From Draconibacterium mangrovi (GTDB taxonomy: Bacteria; Bacteroidota; Bacteroidia; Bacteroidales; Prolixibacteraceae), in NCBI RefSeq assembly GCF_010586825.1, contig NZ_JAAAGB010000003.1, positions 478,048-542,047 of the forward strand: DNA of 64,000 bases, in the 5' to 3' direction. A program made the translations under genes and the position numbers. This document shows positions 1 to 9,300 of this stretch, piece by piece (the first letter of the stretch is position 1; the number at the start of each line of letters is the position of its first letter). Under the pieces are notes generated by a model that was not told where the DNA came from, made no database searches, and saw only the letters and a list, made by a program, of their open reading frames with translations.

Positions 1-1611
1 TGCACCTCCAATTATGGTTGCATTTCTGCGATTTTCATCATCCGTACCCACGTTAGTATCCCACAAGGGGTTCTGTGTTGTTTCTTCGCGGCCATCAACA
101 TACAGTCTCCATCTTCCATCGGGCAAATATGGTTCTGTCCAAGGCGAAAGTGTTACGGCAGCACCATAATTGGGCACTATTCCATCATTGTTGTTATAGG
201 ATTGATCGAAATTAGCACTTACTGAAAGGTAATCATTAATCTTTGTATTAACCCTTGCCGTAAAAGTGGCCCTTTTATACTGGTTCCCAACAATAAAGTT
301 TTTGTTGTCCAAATACGAAGCTCCTACGAAATAATCCATGGCTTGTCCTGCACCTGAAACATTTATCGCATAGTTTTGCTGCACTCCGGTACGCGTAATC
401 AGATCGTAATAATCGGTTGGTGTATTTGCATCAATGTTTTCTTGTTCCAATGGCGATACCCAGGTTGTTGCCCCGGTACGCGCATTCATAAGATCAATAT
501 ATTCCTGTGCATCTCTCATATCAGGCCGGTAATTCGGGTTTGAAATTCCTGTTGAAGTGCTTACAGAAATGACCGGTTTACCCAATCTTCCTTTTTTACG
601 GGTAATCATGATAACGCCATTAGCCGCCTTCGATCCGTATGCTGCCAGAGAAGTAGCATCTTTTAACACCTGTATATTTTCGATAGTGGAAGGAGCAATG
701 TCGTTCATGCTTCCCGAGAAAATAATGCCATCTACAACTAAAAGTGGAGCTGTACTTCCTTCATTAATTGATTTCTGACCGCGTACCAAAAGCGACGTTT
801 CCTCTCCGGCTTCTCCTGACTTTGAGAAGTTTATACCGGTAGTTAAACCATCCAGCAACGAGAAAGCATCAGTAGTACCTTTGTTCATTATCGGTGAATT
901 GTCGATATCAACTTTAGCCACTGAGCCGGTAAAATTCTTGCGTTTTGTTACTCCGTATCCAATGGCAACCACCTCTTCCAATCCAATGGTTTCTTCTTCC
1001 ATTGTAATGTCAATTGTGCTCTGGTCGCCTACTTCAATTTCCTGAGTTCTCATTCCTACAAACGAATATTGCAGTGTTGCTCCATCGGGAATTCCGGCTA
1101 AAATGTATTTCCCATCAAAATCGCTTATGGTTCCTATTGTGGTTCCTTTTACTACAACTGTTACGCCCGGCAAGGGTTGACCCGATGTGTCAGAAATATT
1201 TCCACTTACCGATTTTTGTTGCATTGCTCCGAACTTATTATCCATTTCGGATGCAGTTTTTATTAATATGTCTTTATTTACAATTTCGTAGGTAACAGAT
1301 TTACCTTCAAACAATTCATCAAGAATCGCTTCAACAGTTTTACCTTCAACTTCAATGGATACGATCTGACTGTCGTCAAAACGATCGCGGTTATAGAAGA
1401 AGTAGAAATCACTTTGTTGTTCAATAGCATCAAAAACATCAGCTATTCTGCCGTTATTCATTTTAACAGTAAGTTTTGTCGTTTGCGAATAAACGCTGGC
1501 CGTACTGGCCAATACTGACACTAAAACAAGAAAAATGGTTAACCTCATAATTAACATCATTTTTTTCGCATAGGGATATAACATTCCCAATGCTTCTGAT
1601 TTTTTTTTCAT
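1..1611 (-). CDS. SusC/RagA TonB-dependent transporter with STN domain (partial)
   Basis: This is the N-terminal 537 codons of an outer-membrane glycan transporter; the rest lies beyond the left edge. The start at 1611 (MKKKSEALGM...) is followed by a hydrophobic signal ending near VYSQT. Next comes a secretin/TonB short N-terminal (STN) domain (about residues 45-115, TVKMNNGRIADVFDAIEQQ), then a carboxypeptidase-regulatory-like beta domain (VSGNISDTSGQPLPGVTVVV). The TonB plug follows, with VVAIGYGVTKRKNFTGSV and VLKDATSLAAYGSKAANGVI. STN domains mark SusC proteins that signal to a FecR-type anti-sigma factor, and such a factor and its sigma lie directly upstream (1804-3469), so the three form one regulatory unit. 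PUL A and PUL B SusCs lack STN and are instead paired with hybrid sensors. The substrate cannot be read from this part. Confidence 0.93.
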   Translation of the reverse strand, partial: MKKKSEALGMLYPYAKKMMLIMRLTIFLVLVSVLASTASVYSQTTKLTVKMNNGRIADVFDAIEQQSDFYFFYNRDRFDDSQIVSIEVEGKTVEAILDELFEGKSVTYEIVNKDILIKTASEMDNKFGAMQQKSVSGNISDTSGQPLPGVTVVVKGTTIGTISDFDGKYILAGIPDGATLQYSFVGMRTQEIEVGDQSTIDITMEEETIGLEEVVAIGYGVTKRKNFTGSVAKVDIDNSPIMNKGTTDAFSLLDGLTTGINFSKSGEAGEETSLLVRGQKSINEGSTAPLLVVDGIIFSGSMNDIAPSTIENIQVLKDATSLAAYGSKAANGVIMITRKKGRLGKPVISVSTSTGISNPNYRPDMRDAQEYIDLMNARTGATTWVSPLEQENIDANTPTDYYDLITRTGVQQNYAINVSGAGQAMDYFVGASYLDNKNFIVGNQYKRATFTARVNTKINDYLSVSANFDQSYNNNDGIVPNYGAAVTLSPWTEPYLPDGRWRLYVDGREETTQNPLWDTNVGTDDENRRNATIIGGA

Positions 1612-1673
1612 AAATTTGAATGTTTTTAGTTAATAAATTGATTTAGCTTTAACGAGTTAATGAAATTTTGTAG

Positions 1674-1701
1674 AGAGGGAGTGCTACCAACATATCCCTC
1701 T
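1674..1701 (-). terminator. Stem-loop between anti-sigma and SusC genes
   Basis: Inverted repeat AGAGGGA (1674-1680) / TCCCTCT (1695-1701) with a 14-nt loop, lying in the 192-bp gap between the FecR-like gene and SusC. It could attenuate read-through into SusC, but there is no clear U-tract in the minus direction. Confidence 0.35.
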
Positions 1702-1803
1702 TTTCATTTCAGAGCATACCCGTTTGAAAGAAGCTAACCGAAGCGGATCTTTTCCATCATAATTTAGGTTTTTAGTTTTTATTCGTTTATTTAGTTAGCA
1801 ATT

Positions 1804-2823
1804 TTACTTGCTTTTAGTAAGCCATACTTCCTTGTTTTCAATCCGATAATCAATCTGAGCTGTTCTTTTAATTTTTTCAAGTGCTTCAATCAGGTTGTTG
1901 TTGTAACTAAACATTCCCCTAAAACGAAACTCTCCCAACTGTTTATCTTCTATATGAAACTTAATGTCGTATACCCTTTCTAATTCAACTACTAAATCAT
2001 TCAATGTAGCGTCCTTAAACAAAAGATCTCCGGTCCTCCACGATGTGAAATATTCCGGTTCAACCTGTTCTATCGAAATACTTTTTGCCCCCGCCTTATA
2101 AACTGCCCTTTCTCCCGGTACCAAACTAATCTTTTGCTGAGTAGTATTATTTAATTCCATATCGATGCTACCCTCTGCCAGTATTGTTTCAAATAAATCG
2201 CTATCGGGGTACGCTTTTATATTGAACGAAGTTCCCGTTACCAGAATATTGGCAACCGGTGTTTTTACAGTAAACGGTTTTTCTGTATTCTTAGCGACCT
2301 CAAAATAAGCTTCCCCCGATAATTCAACCTCACGACTTTTATCATTAAACGATTCGACATTGTACGCTACCGTTGACCCGGTGTTTACCCACACTTCTGA
2401 ACCATCAGGCAAAACACATTTTGCAACATGCCCCTTTGGTGCCGTAACTTCGCAGAGCATTTCAGAAACGGCCTGATTATTGGCTTGATTACCTCCTGTA
2501 AAATACCAACTCAATGCAAATGTGATTGGTATGGCAAGTATTGCAGCAATTTTATAAAGTAGCAGTTGACGATGCGAACGGGCCATCTGCAAGGTGCTTT
2601 TTGCCTGAACTTTGCTAAGCACATTTAGCTTATCCTTAATGATGTCTTCAGAAGAAATGTAGCTACTGCTTTGTTCCCAAACCTTCTTGTATTTCTGAAA
2701 AGAGCTTGTGTTTTCTGAAGATGATTTCAGCCATAACATAAATTCATCTTGTTCATCAGATGACATGTTCCCGGAAAGATATTTGGCAAAAAGGCTGTCT
2801 TGATTATATAGCTTATTATTCAC
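1804..2823 (-). CDS. FecR-family anti-sigma factor
   Basis: 339-residue inner-membrane anti-sigma factor. The N-terminal cytoplasmic part (about 1-85) should bind the ECF sigma factor. A single membrane segment lies near 87-107 (LLLYKIAAILAIPITFALSW). The periplasmic FecR domain follows (about 125-245; LPDGSEVWVNTGSTV, VELSGEAYFEVAKN, GTSFNIKAYPD). The C-terminal DUF4974 domain (about 265-339; LLFKDATLNDLVVELERVY) resembles an STN fold and is thought to contact the STN domain of the partner SusC. It lies 61 bp downstream of the sigma gene and upstream of the STN-bearing SusC. In the known Fec-type model, transport of cognate glycan by SusC relieves inhibition of the sigma factor. Confidence 0.93.
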   Translation of the reverse strand: MNNKLYNQDSLFAKYLSGNMSSDEQDEFMLWLKSSSENTSSFQKYKKVWEQSSSYISSEDIIKDKLNVLSKVQAKSTLQMARSHRQLLLYKIAAILAIPITFALSWYFTGGNQANNQAVSEMLCEVTAPKGHVAKCVLPDGSEVWVNTGSTVAYNVESFNDKSREVELSGEAYFEVAKNTEKPFTVKTPVANILVTGTSFNIKAYPDSDLFETILAEGSIDMELNNTTQQKISLVPGERAVYKAGAKSISIEQVEPEYFTSWRTGDLLFKDATLNDLVVELERVYDIKFHIEDKQLGEFRFRGMFSYNNNLIEALEKIKRTAQIDYRIENKEVWLTKSK

Positions 2824-2884
2824 TTCGTCTTTTGGTTTAATTACTCATGAGACGAAATTTAATGGTTTTACCCTGTAAAACAAA

Positions 2885-3469
2885 TTACTTTTTTTTTGAA
2901 AACACGAAGACCAGGAGGTTAAACATTTGATATTCCGACAATTTACTTCGAAGTTTTTTTAATGCAATTCCCATTTGCATTTCGACCGTTTTTATGGATA
3001 TATCCAGTTTTGCTGCAATCTCGCCATACTTTAAACCTTCAAACCGACAAAGGATGAAGATATTACGGCATTTTTCGGGCAATTCCTGAATTGATTTATT
3101 AATCCTATCATTTAATTCGGCCTCTTCAACCAAATCACGAAAAGGAGTTGTTTCATAAATTTCTTTCAATTTACCCGGTTTCCCATTCCTATTTTCTTTT
3201 CTTAAATAATCAATTGTTTTGTTCTTTACAGAGTTGAAAAGATAAGACTTTGGTGTGTGCGGTATATTTAAGTTGGAATGATTGATCCATAGGTCGACAA
3301 AAAACTCTTGGACAAGTGACCTTGATTTATCCATATCGGAAAGATACTTGTTTACAAAAAAACAAAGCGATGTGTAAGTCTCGTCAAATAACTGACTAAA
3401 GGCTACATCATCCCCATTACGAATTTTTTCAAAAACAGAATTATCCGATAGTCTCATCGTCAGGTTCAA
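2885..3469 (-). CDS. ECF-type RNA polymerase sigma-70 factor (FecI-like)
   Basis: 194-residue extracytoplasmic-function sigma factor. Region 2 is at about 22-90 (FSQLFDETYTSLCFFVNKYL, SYLFNSVKNKTIDYLRKE), and region 4 at about 125-185 has a helix-turn-helix (ELPEKCRNIFILCRFEGL, GEIAAKLDISIKTVEMQM). It is the first gene of a sigma / anti-sigma / SusC unit and should drive that SusC operon. Two starts are possible, 3469 or the internal Met at 3457; the first is kept. The C-terminus ends in a short hydrophobic stretch (MFNLLVFVF) that is unusual but may be only a tail. Confidence 0.92.
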   Translation of the reverse strand: MNLTMRLSDNSVFEKIRNGDDVAFSQLFDETYTSLCFFVNKYLSDMDKSRSLVQEFFVDLWINHSNLNIPHTPKSYLFNSVKNKTIDYLRKENRNGKPGKLKEIYETTPFRDLVEEAELNDRINKSIQELPEKCRNIFILCRFEGLKYGEIAAKLDISIKTVEMQMGIALKKLRSKLSEYQMFNLLVFVFSKKK

Positions 3470-4612
3470 TTAGAAAACTGAGACCAATGTAATATCTTTA
3501 GTCGGATTTTGAAAAAGTATTGAAAATATTGATCACAGAAAAGATGAATTTTTACTATCTCGTCTTGCTATCAATCCAATTTCCTTTTACAGGAAAAGCA
3601 GAACTAAACGTCCTGGAACGCTCACATCCTTAAATATGACTTTATAACCTATCTGACGAAATGTCTATCAACCGTAAAGAACCGTGACTGAAGTTGTAAA
3701 GTATTACCGAATTAACACAGAATGAAGCAAATTAATTTATCTCAAAAAGGTAAAAATTATATGTTTCGTTTACACAATCGTTGACAGAGGTACATTGTGT
3801 AAACCGAATTAAGCAGTAATAGCGTTCACGATTAGTAAACAAATCCCTATTTAAAACTGCCTGAAGCAACTTAAACCAATAAACAAAGCTTATTGCTTTA
3901 TAAGAATCCAATTTAACAATCAAAAATTATCATTAAAAATAATCTGAATCTATAACTGTAATTATGGGCCAATAATAAACTTGCCACGATTGCGAACTAA
4001 CCTCTTAATGGTACTTTATGTATGCCACTTCTGTTTTTCATGACGTCATATTTTAATATAAATATATAATCTCGCTGCCTATAAATGGGAGATTCGAACA
4101 AAATTATCCTCTTAATTAATTGAACCAAATATAGATCATTCTGGTTTTCTTTTAAATCTAGCCAATTTTCATAATTCTAAGGATAATTCACCCATTGTAA
4201 ACTAAACGGTGATAATAAAATTAACCTTTTAAAATCACATGCATAAAAACAATAATTGAAATCGGCTCGAACTGTAGAGTATTAATAAATTAATTCTTAG
4301 TCAGTTTTTGTATATTTGATACAGTAAATAAAATTATTGAAGCATTAGAGAGACTTTACCGAGAACAAAAATTTTCGACCTCTGTAAAAAGCTGATTTTA
4401 AGCGCACAAGAAAATACAAAATCGTCCTTTACTGGGCACACATAAAAAAAGCAACAATCTAATATTCAGACTGTTGCTTTTTTATTTTCAATTCAATATC
4501 AATATAATATAAATATTTCTCCAATCTTAACGATAGTTATACACCTAAAATAATTAGATTTTTTGCCTGCGAACACTAAGGTTTCCTTATCGTTTTTAAT
4601 TTAATTGTCTAG
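3470..4612. other. Gene-free intergenic region between two PULs
   Basis: About 1.1 kb, very AT-rich, separating the sigma-factor gene from the 3' end of PUL A. It has one strong terminator (4444-4483) and no RNA gene that I recognise. The only reading frame of note (3732-3923, minus, 63 codons) has no signal or motif and is probably chance. The promoter of the sigma factor should lie just above 3469, but I find no good TTTG / TAnnTTTG pair there. Confidence 0.6.
4444..4483 (-). terminator. Terminator at the end of PUL A
   Basis: Near-perfect hairpin: an A-rich arm ending GCAACA (4451-4456) pairs with TGTTGC (4472-4477), followed on both strands by T/A tracts of at least six. It lies about 130 bp past the stop of the last PUL A gene. 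The symmetric A/T flanks would also let it act on the plus strand. Confidence 0.75.
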
Positions 4613-5593
4613 TTACTTTACTGCAGAACTCACTCCTTCAGAAGTCATTTGTATTCTTTTTATAGTTCCATCAGAATTGTAATACAGGCGATCGATACAC
4701 ACAGAACGAAGATAACTACCACCTGCTGTCGGAATAGAACCGTTGTGATATACAAAATACCAGTTGCCTTTGAATTCCACAATGGACTGATGGTTTGTAT
4801 TGCTGTTGCCGGCCACCTCATTGAGAATGCCTTTGTACTCCCATGGTCCTTCAATGCTTTTACTCATGGCATAACAGGTTTTCTCCGGAAACCACGCAGC
4901 ATAAGAAAGGTAGTACCAATCTCCTTTTTTATGAATCCACGGTGCTTCTGTAAAATGTGGCAGGTCAATCGTTTTGATTTCACCTTCCAGTTCAATCATA
5001 TTCTCTTTTAATTTGGCATAATAGCAGCAGGTATTTCCCCACATCAGGTACGCTTGTCCGTCGTCGTCAATCCATACGGTTGGGTCAATATCATCCCAAG
5101 AAATATCTGTGCAATCGGTGGTCATGTCATTTGTTACCAGCGCTGATCCGCGAGCATCAACAAATGGTCCGGTTGGACTATCCGCCACTGCAACTCCAAT
5201 AGCCTTTCCTCCGGTTTGATGTTCGGTTGAAACATACCAGTAAAATTTGCCGTTCCGCTCAATTACCTGCGCGGCCCACGAGCTGTGATCTTTCGCCCAT
5301 TTAAAATCGCTTGTTTTCAGAGGAACCGGATATTCTTTCCAATTCTTAAAGTCTTCCGTTGAAAAAACCAACCAGTTGGGCATATTATACCATTTACCAT
5401 CCCCGGTATCCTGTCCTGCATATACATAAAAAACATCATCATATATAAATGCTGCCGGATCGGCGGTGTATTTATGTGTGATTACTGGATTTCCTGTAGC
5501 CTGGAATTCAAAAATCTGCTCATCTTGAGCCTGCACATTAGCAAACCAAAGTATAGTTCCAATCAACATACAAATCTGAACTACTTTTTTCAT
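4613..5593 (-). CDS. Glycoside hydrolase family 43 enzyme
   Basis: 326 residues with a cleavable Sec signal (about 1-22, ending VQAQ), so likely periplasmic. It has a five-bladed propeller of the GH43 type. The three acidic catalytic residues are visible: general base D45 (KYTADPAAF), pKa modulator D170 (WDDIDPTVWIDDDG) and general acid E216 (LPHFTEAPWIHK). GH43 enzymes act mostly on arabinofuranosyl, xylosyl or galactosyl linkages. No extra C-terminal beta-sandwich or CBM is present; the protein ends soon after the propeller. It is the last gene of PUL A, 11 bp after the GH2 gene, so co-transcribed. Substrate is not determinable from sequence alone; arabinofuranosidase or galactosidase would fit the cluster. 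Confidence 0.88.
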   Translation of the reverse strand: MKKVVQICMLIGTILWFANVQAQDEQIFEFQATGNPVITHKYTADPAAFIYDDVFYVYAGQDTGDGKWYNMPNWLVFSTEDFKNWKEYPVPLKTSDFKWAKDHSSWAAQVIERNGKFYWYVSTEHQTGGKAIGVAVADSPTGPFVDARGSALVTNDMTTDCTDISWDDIDPTVWIDDDGQAYLMWGNTCCYYAKLKENMIELEGEIKTIDLPHFTEAPWIHKKGDWYYLSYAAWFPEKTCYAMSKSIEGPWEYKGILNEVAGNSNTNHQSIVEFKGNWYFVYHNGSIPTAGGSYLRSVCIDRLYYNSDGTIKRIQMTSEGVSSAVK

Positions 5594-5604
5594 TGTTATA
5601 TTTC

Positions 5605-8037
5605 CTATTTGATTTCAAAACTTGTTTCAGCCGGTTTTAACCATTTCGCTGAGAATTTCAAATTAACTTTTCCCTCTTGTTCTCCTGCACGGATATAAGC
5701 GATCATTCGTCCGTGAAATACACGTTGTTTGTTGTCGGTATAATCCGACATATCTGAATTGTTGCTCGCCTCCAGACCAAGTAATTTTGCATCCCCAAGA
5801 ATCTCGCACGTCACTTCATCATCAGACAATATCACAGGAATTCCATCTTCGTCAACCACCTGAATTACGATTTGAGCAACTTTTCCCTTTTCTATCGCTG
5901 TTTCATCTGAAATAACTTTTATTTCATTCGGACGACCTGAGGATTGGATGGCATTTTTACTAACCGTGTTGCCGTTTTCATCTATTCCGATCACTTCCAG
6001 TTTACCATCCTGGTATGGAATATCCCAGAAGATGATTCCTGTTTCTTCGTCATAAGGTTTCTTCTCTCCTACGACTTTGCCGTTAAGGTGTAATTCCGCT
6101 TGGGTAACATTGGTATAGCACACTACACGAATAGACTGCCCATCCTCGTAATTCCAGATTGGCCAGGCATCCATCGAAGGTCCCCAGTCCCTGTTTCTTT
6201 CTGATACAGGATAAGTTCCCAGATAAGCCATTGGTTTGTCCGACCACAACGACTGACGGAAGTAACCACGCGGTTTTATAGATCCACCAAAATTGAGCAG
6301 ACCGGAATAAAAGCCGCGAGATGGCCAGCGACCAGACTCTCCCAGGTAATCAATCCCTGTCCACAGAAACTGACCGAAAACAAAGTCGCGTGATGTTACG
6401 GCTTTCCAGGCTGCCATATCATGACGGTTTTCACTTCCAAAAAGTACCCGATTCGGATATTTTTCATGATCATGATCGTACAAACTTTCGGTATAGTTGT
6501 AACCTGTAATATCCAATGCAAATGGATAGCCGGTTTGATTCGACATTGCCACACCGGCCAAACCAGCCGTTTTTGGACGCGACTGATCGTACTGTTTCAC
6601 CACTTTAACCAATCGTTCGGCAATAGCTCCCAAACGTTCTGCATCAGGCGCATCTTTTTTATACCCGCCAAAGATCGGCTGTGTGAAACCTGTTTCTGCC
6701 CCGCCGTCCAGCACCGGGTGCGAATACGGATCATTCGGATAATCCACTTCGTTACCAATGCTCCAGGCAAATATGGATGGATGGTTGCGATCGCGTTTAA
6801 CCATGTCACCCAAATCTTTCTCGCCCCATTCTTCAAAGAAATCATACGATCCTTCGAAGCCGGGCGTACCAACATTCCAGCCTTGTAGCCATTTGCGTTT
6901 GGGGAATTCCCATTCATCAAAGGCTTCATTTAATACCAGCAATCCCAACTCATCGCACAAATCGTACAAATCTGAAGCTTGCGGATTATGACTGGTACGA
7001 ATGGCATTCACGCCAATTTCTTTCAAAGTCAGGAGTCGTCTCTTCCAAACTTCGCGGGGAACTGCCGATCCCAGCACGCCTGCATCGTGATGCAAACAAA
7101 CGCCTTTTACTTTCATCGACTCGCCATTTAGCGCGAATCCGTTATTTGGATCGAATGTAAAATGACGGAAACCGGTGGTGGTTGTAGTTTCATCAATTAA
7201 ATTATCTCCACTATATACCGAAGTTCTCAGCGTATATAAATTAGGACTGTCAAGCGACCAAAGCTCCGGTTTTGTCACTTTCATGGCCGTTTCGATCTTT
7301 CCCGACTGTTTCGAATCTACAGTTAACTTATTTGTTGATTTCGCAACCTGTTCATTATTTGCGTCATACAATTCGTTTTTAACGGTAAGTTCTGATGATC
7401 CTGGAGAACCATTTTCAATGTTCACTTCAACCTGAAGCTGGTAACCATTTTTAAGTTGTTCGGGATAAGCATAAACGCCCCACTTTTCAATGTGAACAGG
7501 ATTGGCATAAACCACCCAAACATCGCGATAAATACCCGATCCGGTGTACCAGCGCGAATCAGCCGACTGGCTGTGATCAACACGAACGGCAATCACGTTT
7601 ACCTCATTAAATTTGATGTAGGGTGTGGCATCGTACATAAACGAAATGTATCCGTTTGGACGTTTCCCAAGCGAAACTCCATTAACAAAAACTTCGCTGC
7701 GATTATACACCCCTTCAAAGTACAGATACACTTTTTCATCCTTTTTATCTGCCGGAATTTCCAGGTGCTTACGATACCAAGCAATACCTCCCGGCAGATA
7801 ACCAGTTGCACTGGCCAACGTCGGACTTAACTGACCTTTTACACTCCAGTCGTGAGGTAGATCAACGGTTTCCCAACGACTGTCATCTAACTGAATATTT
7901 TGCCCGTTTTCAACGTCATTTAAACTAAATCTCCAATCATTATTTGTTCGCTCTGATTTCCCAAATCCTGTCTGAGCAAACAGCGAGCCTGCAAAAGCCC
8001 ATCCAAACAGTAGTGTGAATACTATAATTCGTTTCAT
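5605..8037 (-). CDS. GH2 beta-galactosidase-like glycoside hydrolase
   Basis: About 810 residues from the Met at 8037. The frame is open to 8067, but the downstream Met begins a clean signal peptide (MKRIIVFTLLFGWAFAGSLFAQ). Order: jelly-roll sugar-binding domain (about 25-185), immunoglobulin-like domain (about 190-290), and TIM barrel (about 295-600) with acid/base E430 (WSIGNEV) and nucleophile E536 (LFGSENRHD). C-terminal beta domains follow, DUF4982-like (GQSIRVVCYTNVTQAELHLNG) then Ig-like. Retaining GH2 enzymes include beta-galactosidases, beta-mannosidases and beta-glucuronidases; the architecture with DUF4982 is typical of Bacteroidota beta-galactosidases. It sits in the middle of PUL A with tight spacing on both sides. 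Confidence 0.9.
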   Translation of the reverse strand: MKRIIVFTLLFGWAFAGSLFAQTGFGKSERTNNDWRFSLNDVENGQNIQLDDSRWETVDLPHDWSVKGQLSPTLASATGYLPGGIAWYRKHLEIPADKKDEKVYLYFEGVYNRSEVFVNGVSLGKRPNGYISFMYDATPYIKFNEVNVIAVRVDHSQSADSRWYTGSGIYRDVWVVYANPVHIEKWGVYAYPEQLKNGYQLQVEVNIENGSPGSSELTVKNELYDANNEQVAKSTNKLTVDSKQSGKIETAMKVTKPELWSLDSPNLYTLRTSVYSGDNLIDETTTTTGFRHFTFDPNNGFALNGESMKVKGVCLHHDAGVLGSAVPREVWKRRLLTLKEIGVNAIRTSHNPQASDLYDLCDELGLLVLNEAFDEWEFPKRKWLQGWNVGTPGFEGSYDFFEEWGEKDLGDMVKRDRNHPSIFAWSIGNEVDYPNDPYSHPVLDGGAETGFTQPIFGGYKKDAPDAERLGAIAERLVKVVKQYDQSRPKTAGLAGVAMSNQTGYPFALDITGYNYTESLYDHDHEKYPNRVLFGSENRHDMAAWKAVTSRDFVFGQFLWTGIDYLGESGRWPSRGFYSGLLNFGGSIKPRGYFRQSLWSDKPMAYLGTYPVSERNRDWGPSMDAWPIWNYEDGQSIRVVCYTNVTQAELHLNGKVVGEKKPYDEETGIIFWDIPYQDGKLEVIGIDENGNTVSKNAIQSSGRPNEIKVISDETAIEKGKVAQIVIQVVDEDGIPVILSDDEVTCEILGDAKLLGLEASNNSDMSDYTDNKQRVFHGRMIAYIRAGEQEGKVNLKFSAKWLKPAETSFEIK

Positions 8038-8103
8038 TTTTTCTATTTTATCACTAAAAAATCTCACGTTTTTATATCTGAATCATGTTACAATTTACAG
8101 AAC

Positions 8104-9117
8104 TTATTCCAAATCTTCCGACATACCCCATTTATCAACTAATCGTTGAAACTCTTTTTGGGTAATCGGCATCACTGTACCGTGGCGCGGATGAAAATTC
8201 ATCGACACCGCTTCATCGATCACCTCAAAATGCTGCAAGTCGGTGCTTTTTGTAAACTGATAGCGGCCGCTAGTGTAAACGTCGTACATCAGTATATATT
8301 CGTCAGAATTATTCAGCTTGAAAACGCCAGATCCTTCTACTCGTTCAGTTTCTTTATCTACACGATCAAAATTGGGATAAGTATATCCTCCGTTTAGTTT
8401 TTCTGAAATGGCCAGTTTTATTCCGGGAGCGCCACTTTCTGCTTTATGAAATAAATAAAACCTGCCATCTTTTTCTACGATATCTCCATCGATACAGGCA
8501 TTATAGTCTGGATTGTATAACAACTGTTTAGGAGCATCCTCCAGTCCCGTAAAATCCTTATTGGCATAAGCATAATAAATTATATCAGGATGTGCACCAC
8601 TGTCTTTCATCGACCAGTAAACCATGTATTTTCCTGTCGCTTTATCGTAAATGGTTTGCGGAGCCCAAACCCGGTCCACATCACCAAACTCATCCGGATA
8701 AGTCTCAGGAATATTGATTACCGTTGTTTTCCAGTTAATCAGATCTGTAGATTTCATCAGTATCATGGCAAAATTATTCCACCCTTGTTCGGGCACAAAC
8801 AAATCAGTGGCTACCATGTAAAAGGTTTTGCCGTCGGCACCACGCAAAATATGTGGGTCTCGCACACCACCTGATGTACTGATATTTTTGGAATCCAACA
8901 CCGGTTGATTATTATTCAGCGCACGATAGTTATATCCATCGGTACTTACCGCATAACGAATAGCCTCTTCGCCCGGCCCGTTGCCTGTGAAATAAGCAAA
9001 TAAATAGGAATCGGTTTGCGGAGTTTTGTTTTGACACCCAACGATGGAAAACAGCCCGGTAAAAAACAAGAAACAGTTAAGTATTACAGCTAGTAATTTT
9101 GGCTTCGGTTTATTCAT
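8104..9117 (-). CDS. Glycoside hydrolase family 43 lipoprotein
   Basis: 337 residues with a lipoprotein signal (FSIVGC, Cys28). GH43-type propeller with candidate base D87 (GGVRDPHILRG), modulator D210 (YNACIDGDIVEK) and acid E261 (ERVEGSGVFKL). It opens with SYLFAYFTGNGPGEEAIRYA, a pattern found in GH43 subgroups around exo-galactanases and arabinosidases; I cannot assign the subfamily. The residues after the lipobox (CQNKTPQT) are not acidic, so it may stay on the periplasmic side rather than being surface-exported (inference). Second GH43 in PUL A, between the 922-residue secreted protein and GH2. Confidence 0.85.
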   Translation of the reverse strand: MNKPKPKLLAVILNCFLFFTGLFSIVGCQNKTPQTDSYLFAYFTGNGPGEEAIRYAVSTDGYNYRALNNNQPVLDSKNISTSGGVRDPHILRGADGKTFYMVATDLFVPEQGWNNFAMILMKSTDLINWKTTVINIPETYPDEFGDVDRVWAPQTIYDKATGKYMVYWSMKDSGAHPDIIYYAYANKDFTGLEDAPKQLLYNPDYNACIDGDIVEKDGRFYLFHKAESGAPGIKLAISEKLNGGYTYPNFDRVDKETERVEGSGVFKLNNSDEYILMYDVYTSGRYQFTKSTDLQHFEVIDEAVSMNFHPRHGTVMPITQKEFQRLVDKWGMSEDLE

Positions 9118-9239
9118 TTGTCTTTAGTATTTATTTACGGATTTTTATTGTTACAAATTTAATCTACAGAACTGCTTGGACCTGTTGCAGAATCGTCAAA
9201 TTGTAAGAACAAATTCGACAGTTAGCGCAAAAACTTACA

Positions 9240-9274
9240 GAAGATGAGTTCGTTAAAATAACGAACCCATCTTC
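9240..9274 (-). terminator. Strong intercistronic stem-loop
   Basis: Arms GAAGATG (9240-9246) and GTTCGTTA (9248-9255) pair with TAACGAAC (9259-9266) and CATCTTC (9268-9274), with one symmetric mismatch and a 3-nt loop. It sits 26 bp after the stop of the 922-residue gene. In the minus direction it is followed by TGTAAGTTTTT, so it may partly terminate or protect the upstream mRNA. Confidence 0.6.
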
Positions 9275-9300
9275 ATTTACCTGTCTAACCAAACTAACTA

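Noticed and set aside
3732..3923. 63-codon minus-strand frame in the gene-free region
   Set aside because: No signal, motif or ribosome-binding context; composition fits chance in AT-rich DNA.
4037..4046. ATGACGTCAT palindrome
   Set aside because: Isolated 10-bp palindrome in gene-free DNA; expected by chance at this scale.
6421..6888. 155-codon plus-strand frame
   Set aside because: Antisense to the GH2 gene with intact catalytic residues; low-complexity shadow.
9240..9274. Riboswitch
   Set aside because: A simple long hairpin just after a stop codon, with no conserved aptamer features; better read as an intercistronic stem-loop.
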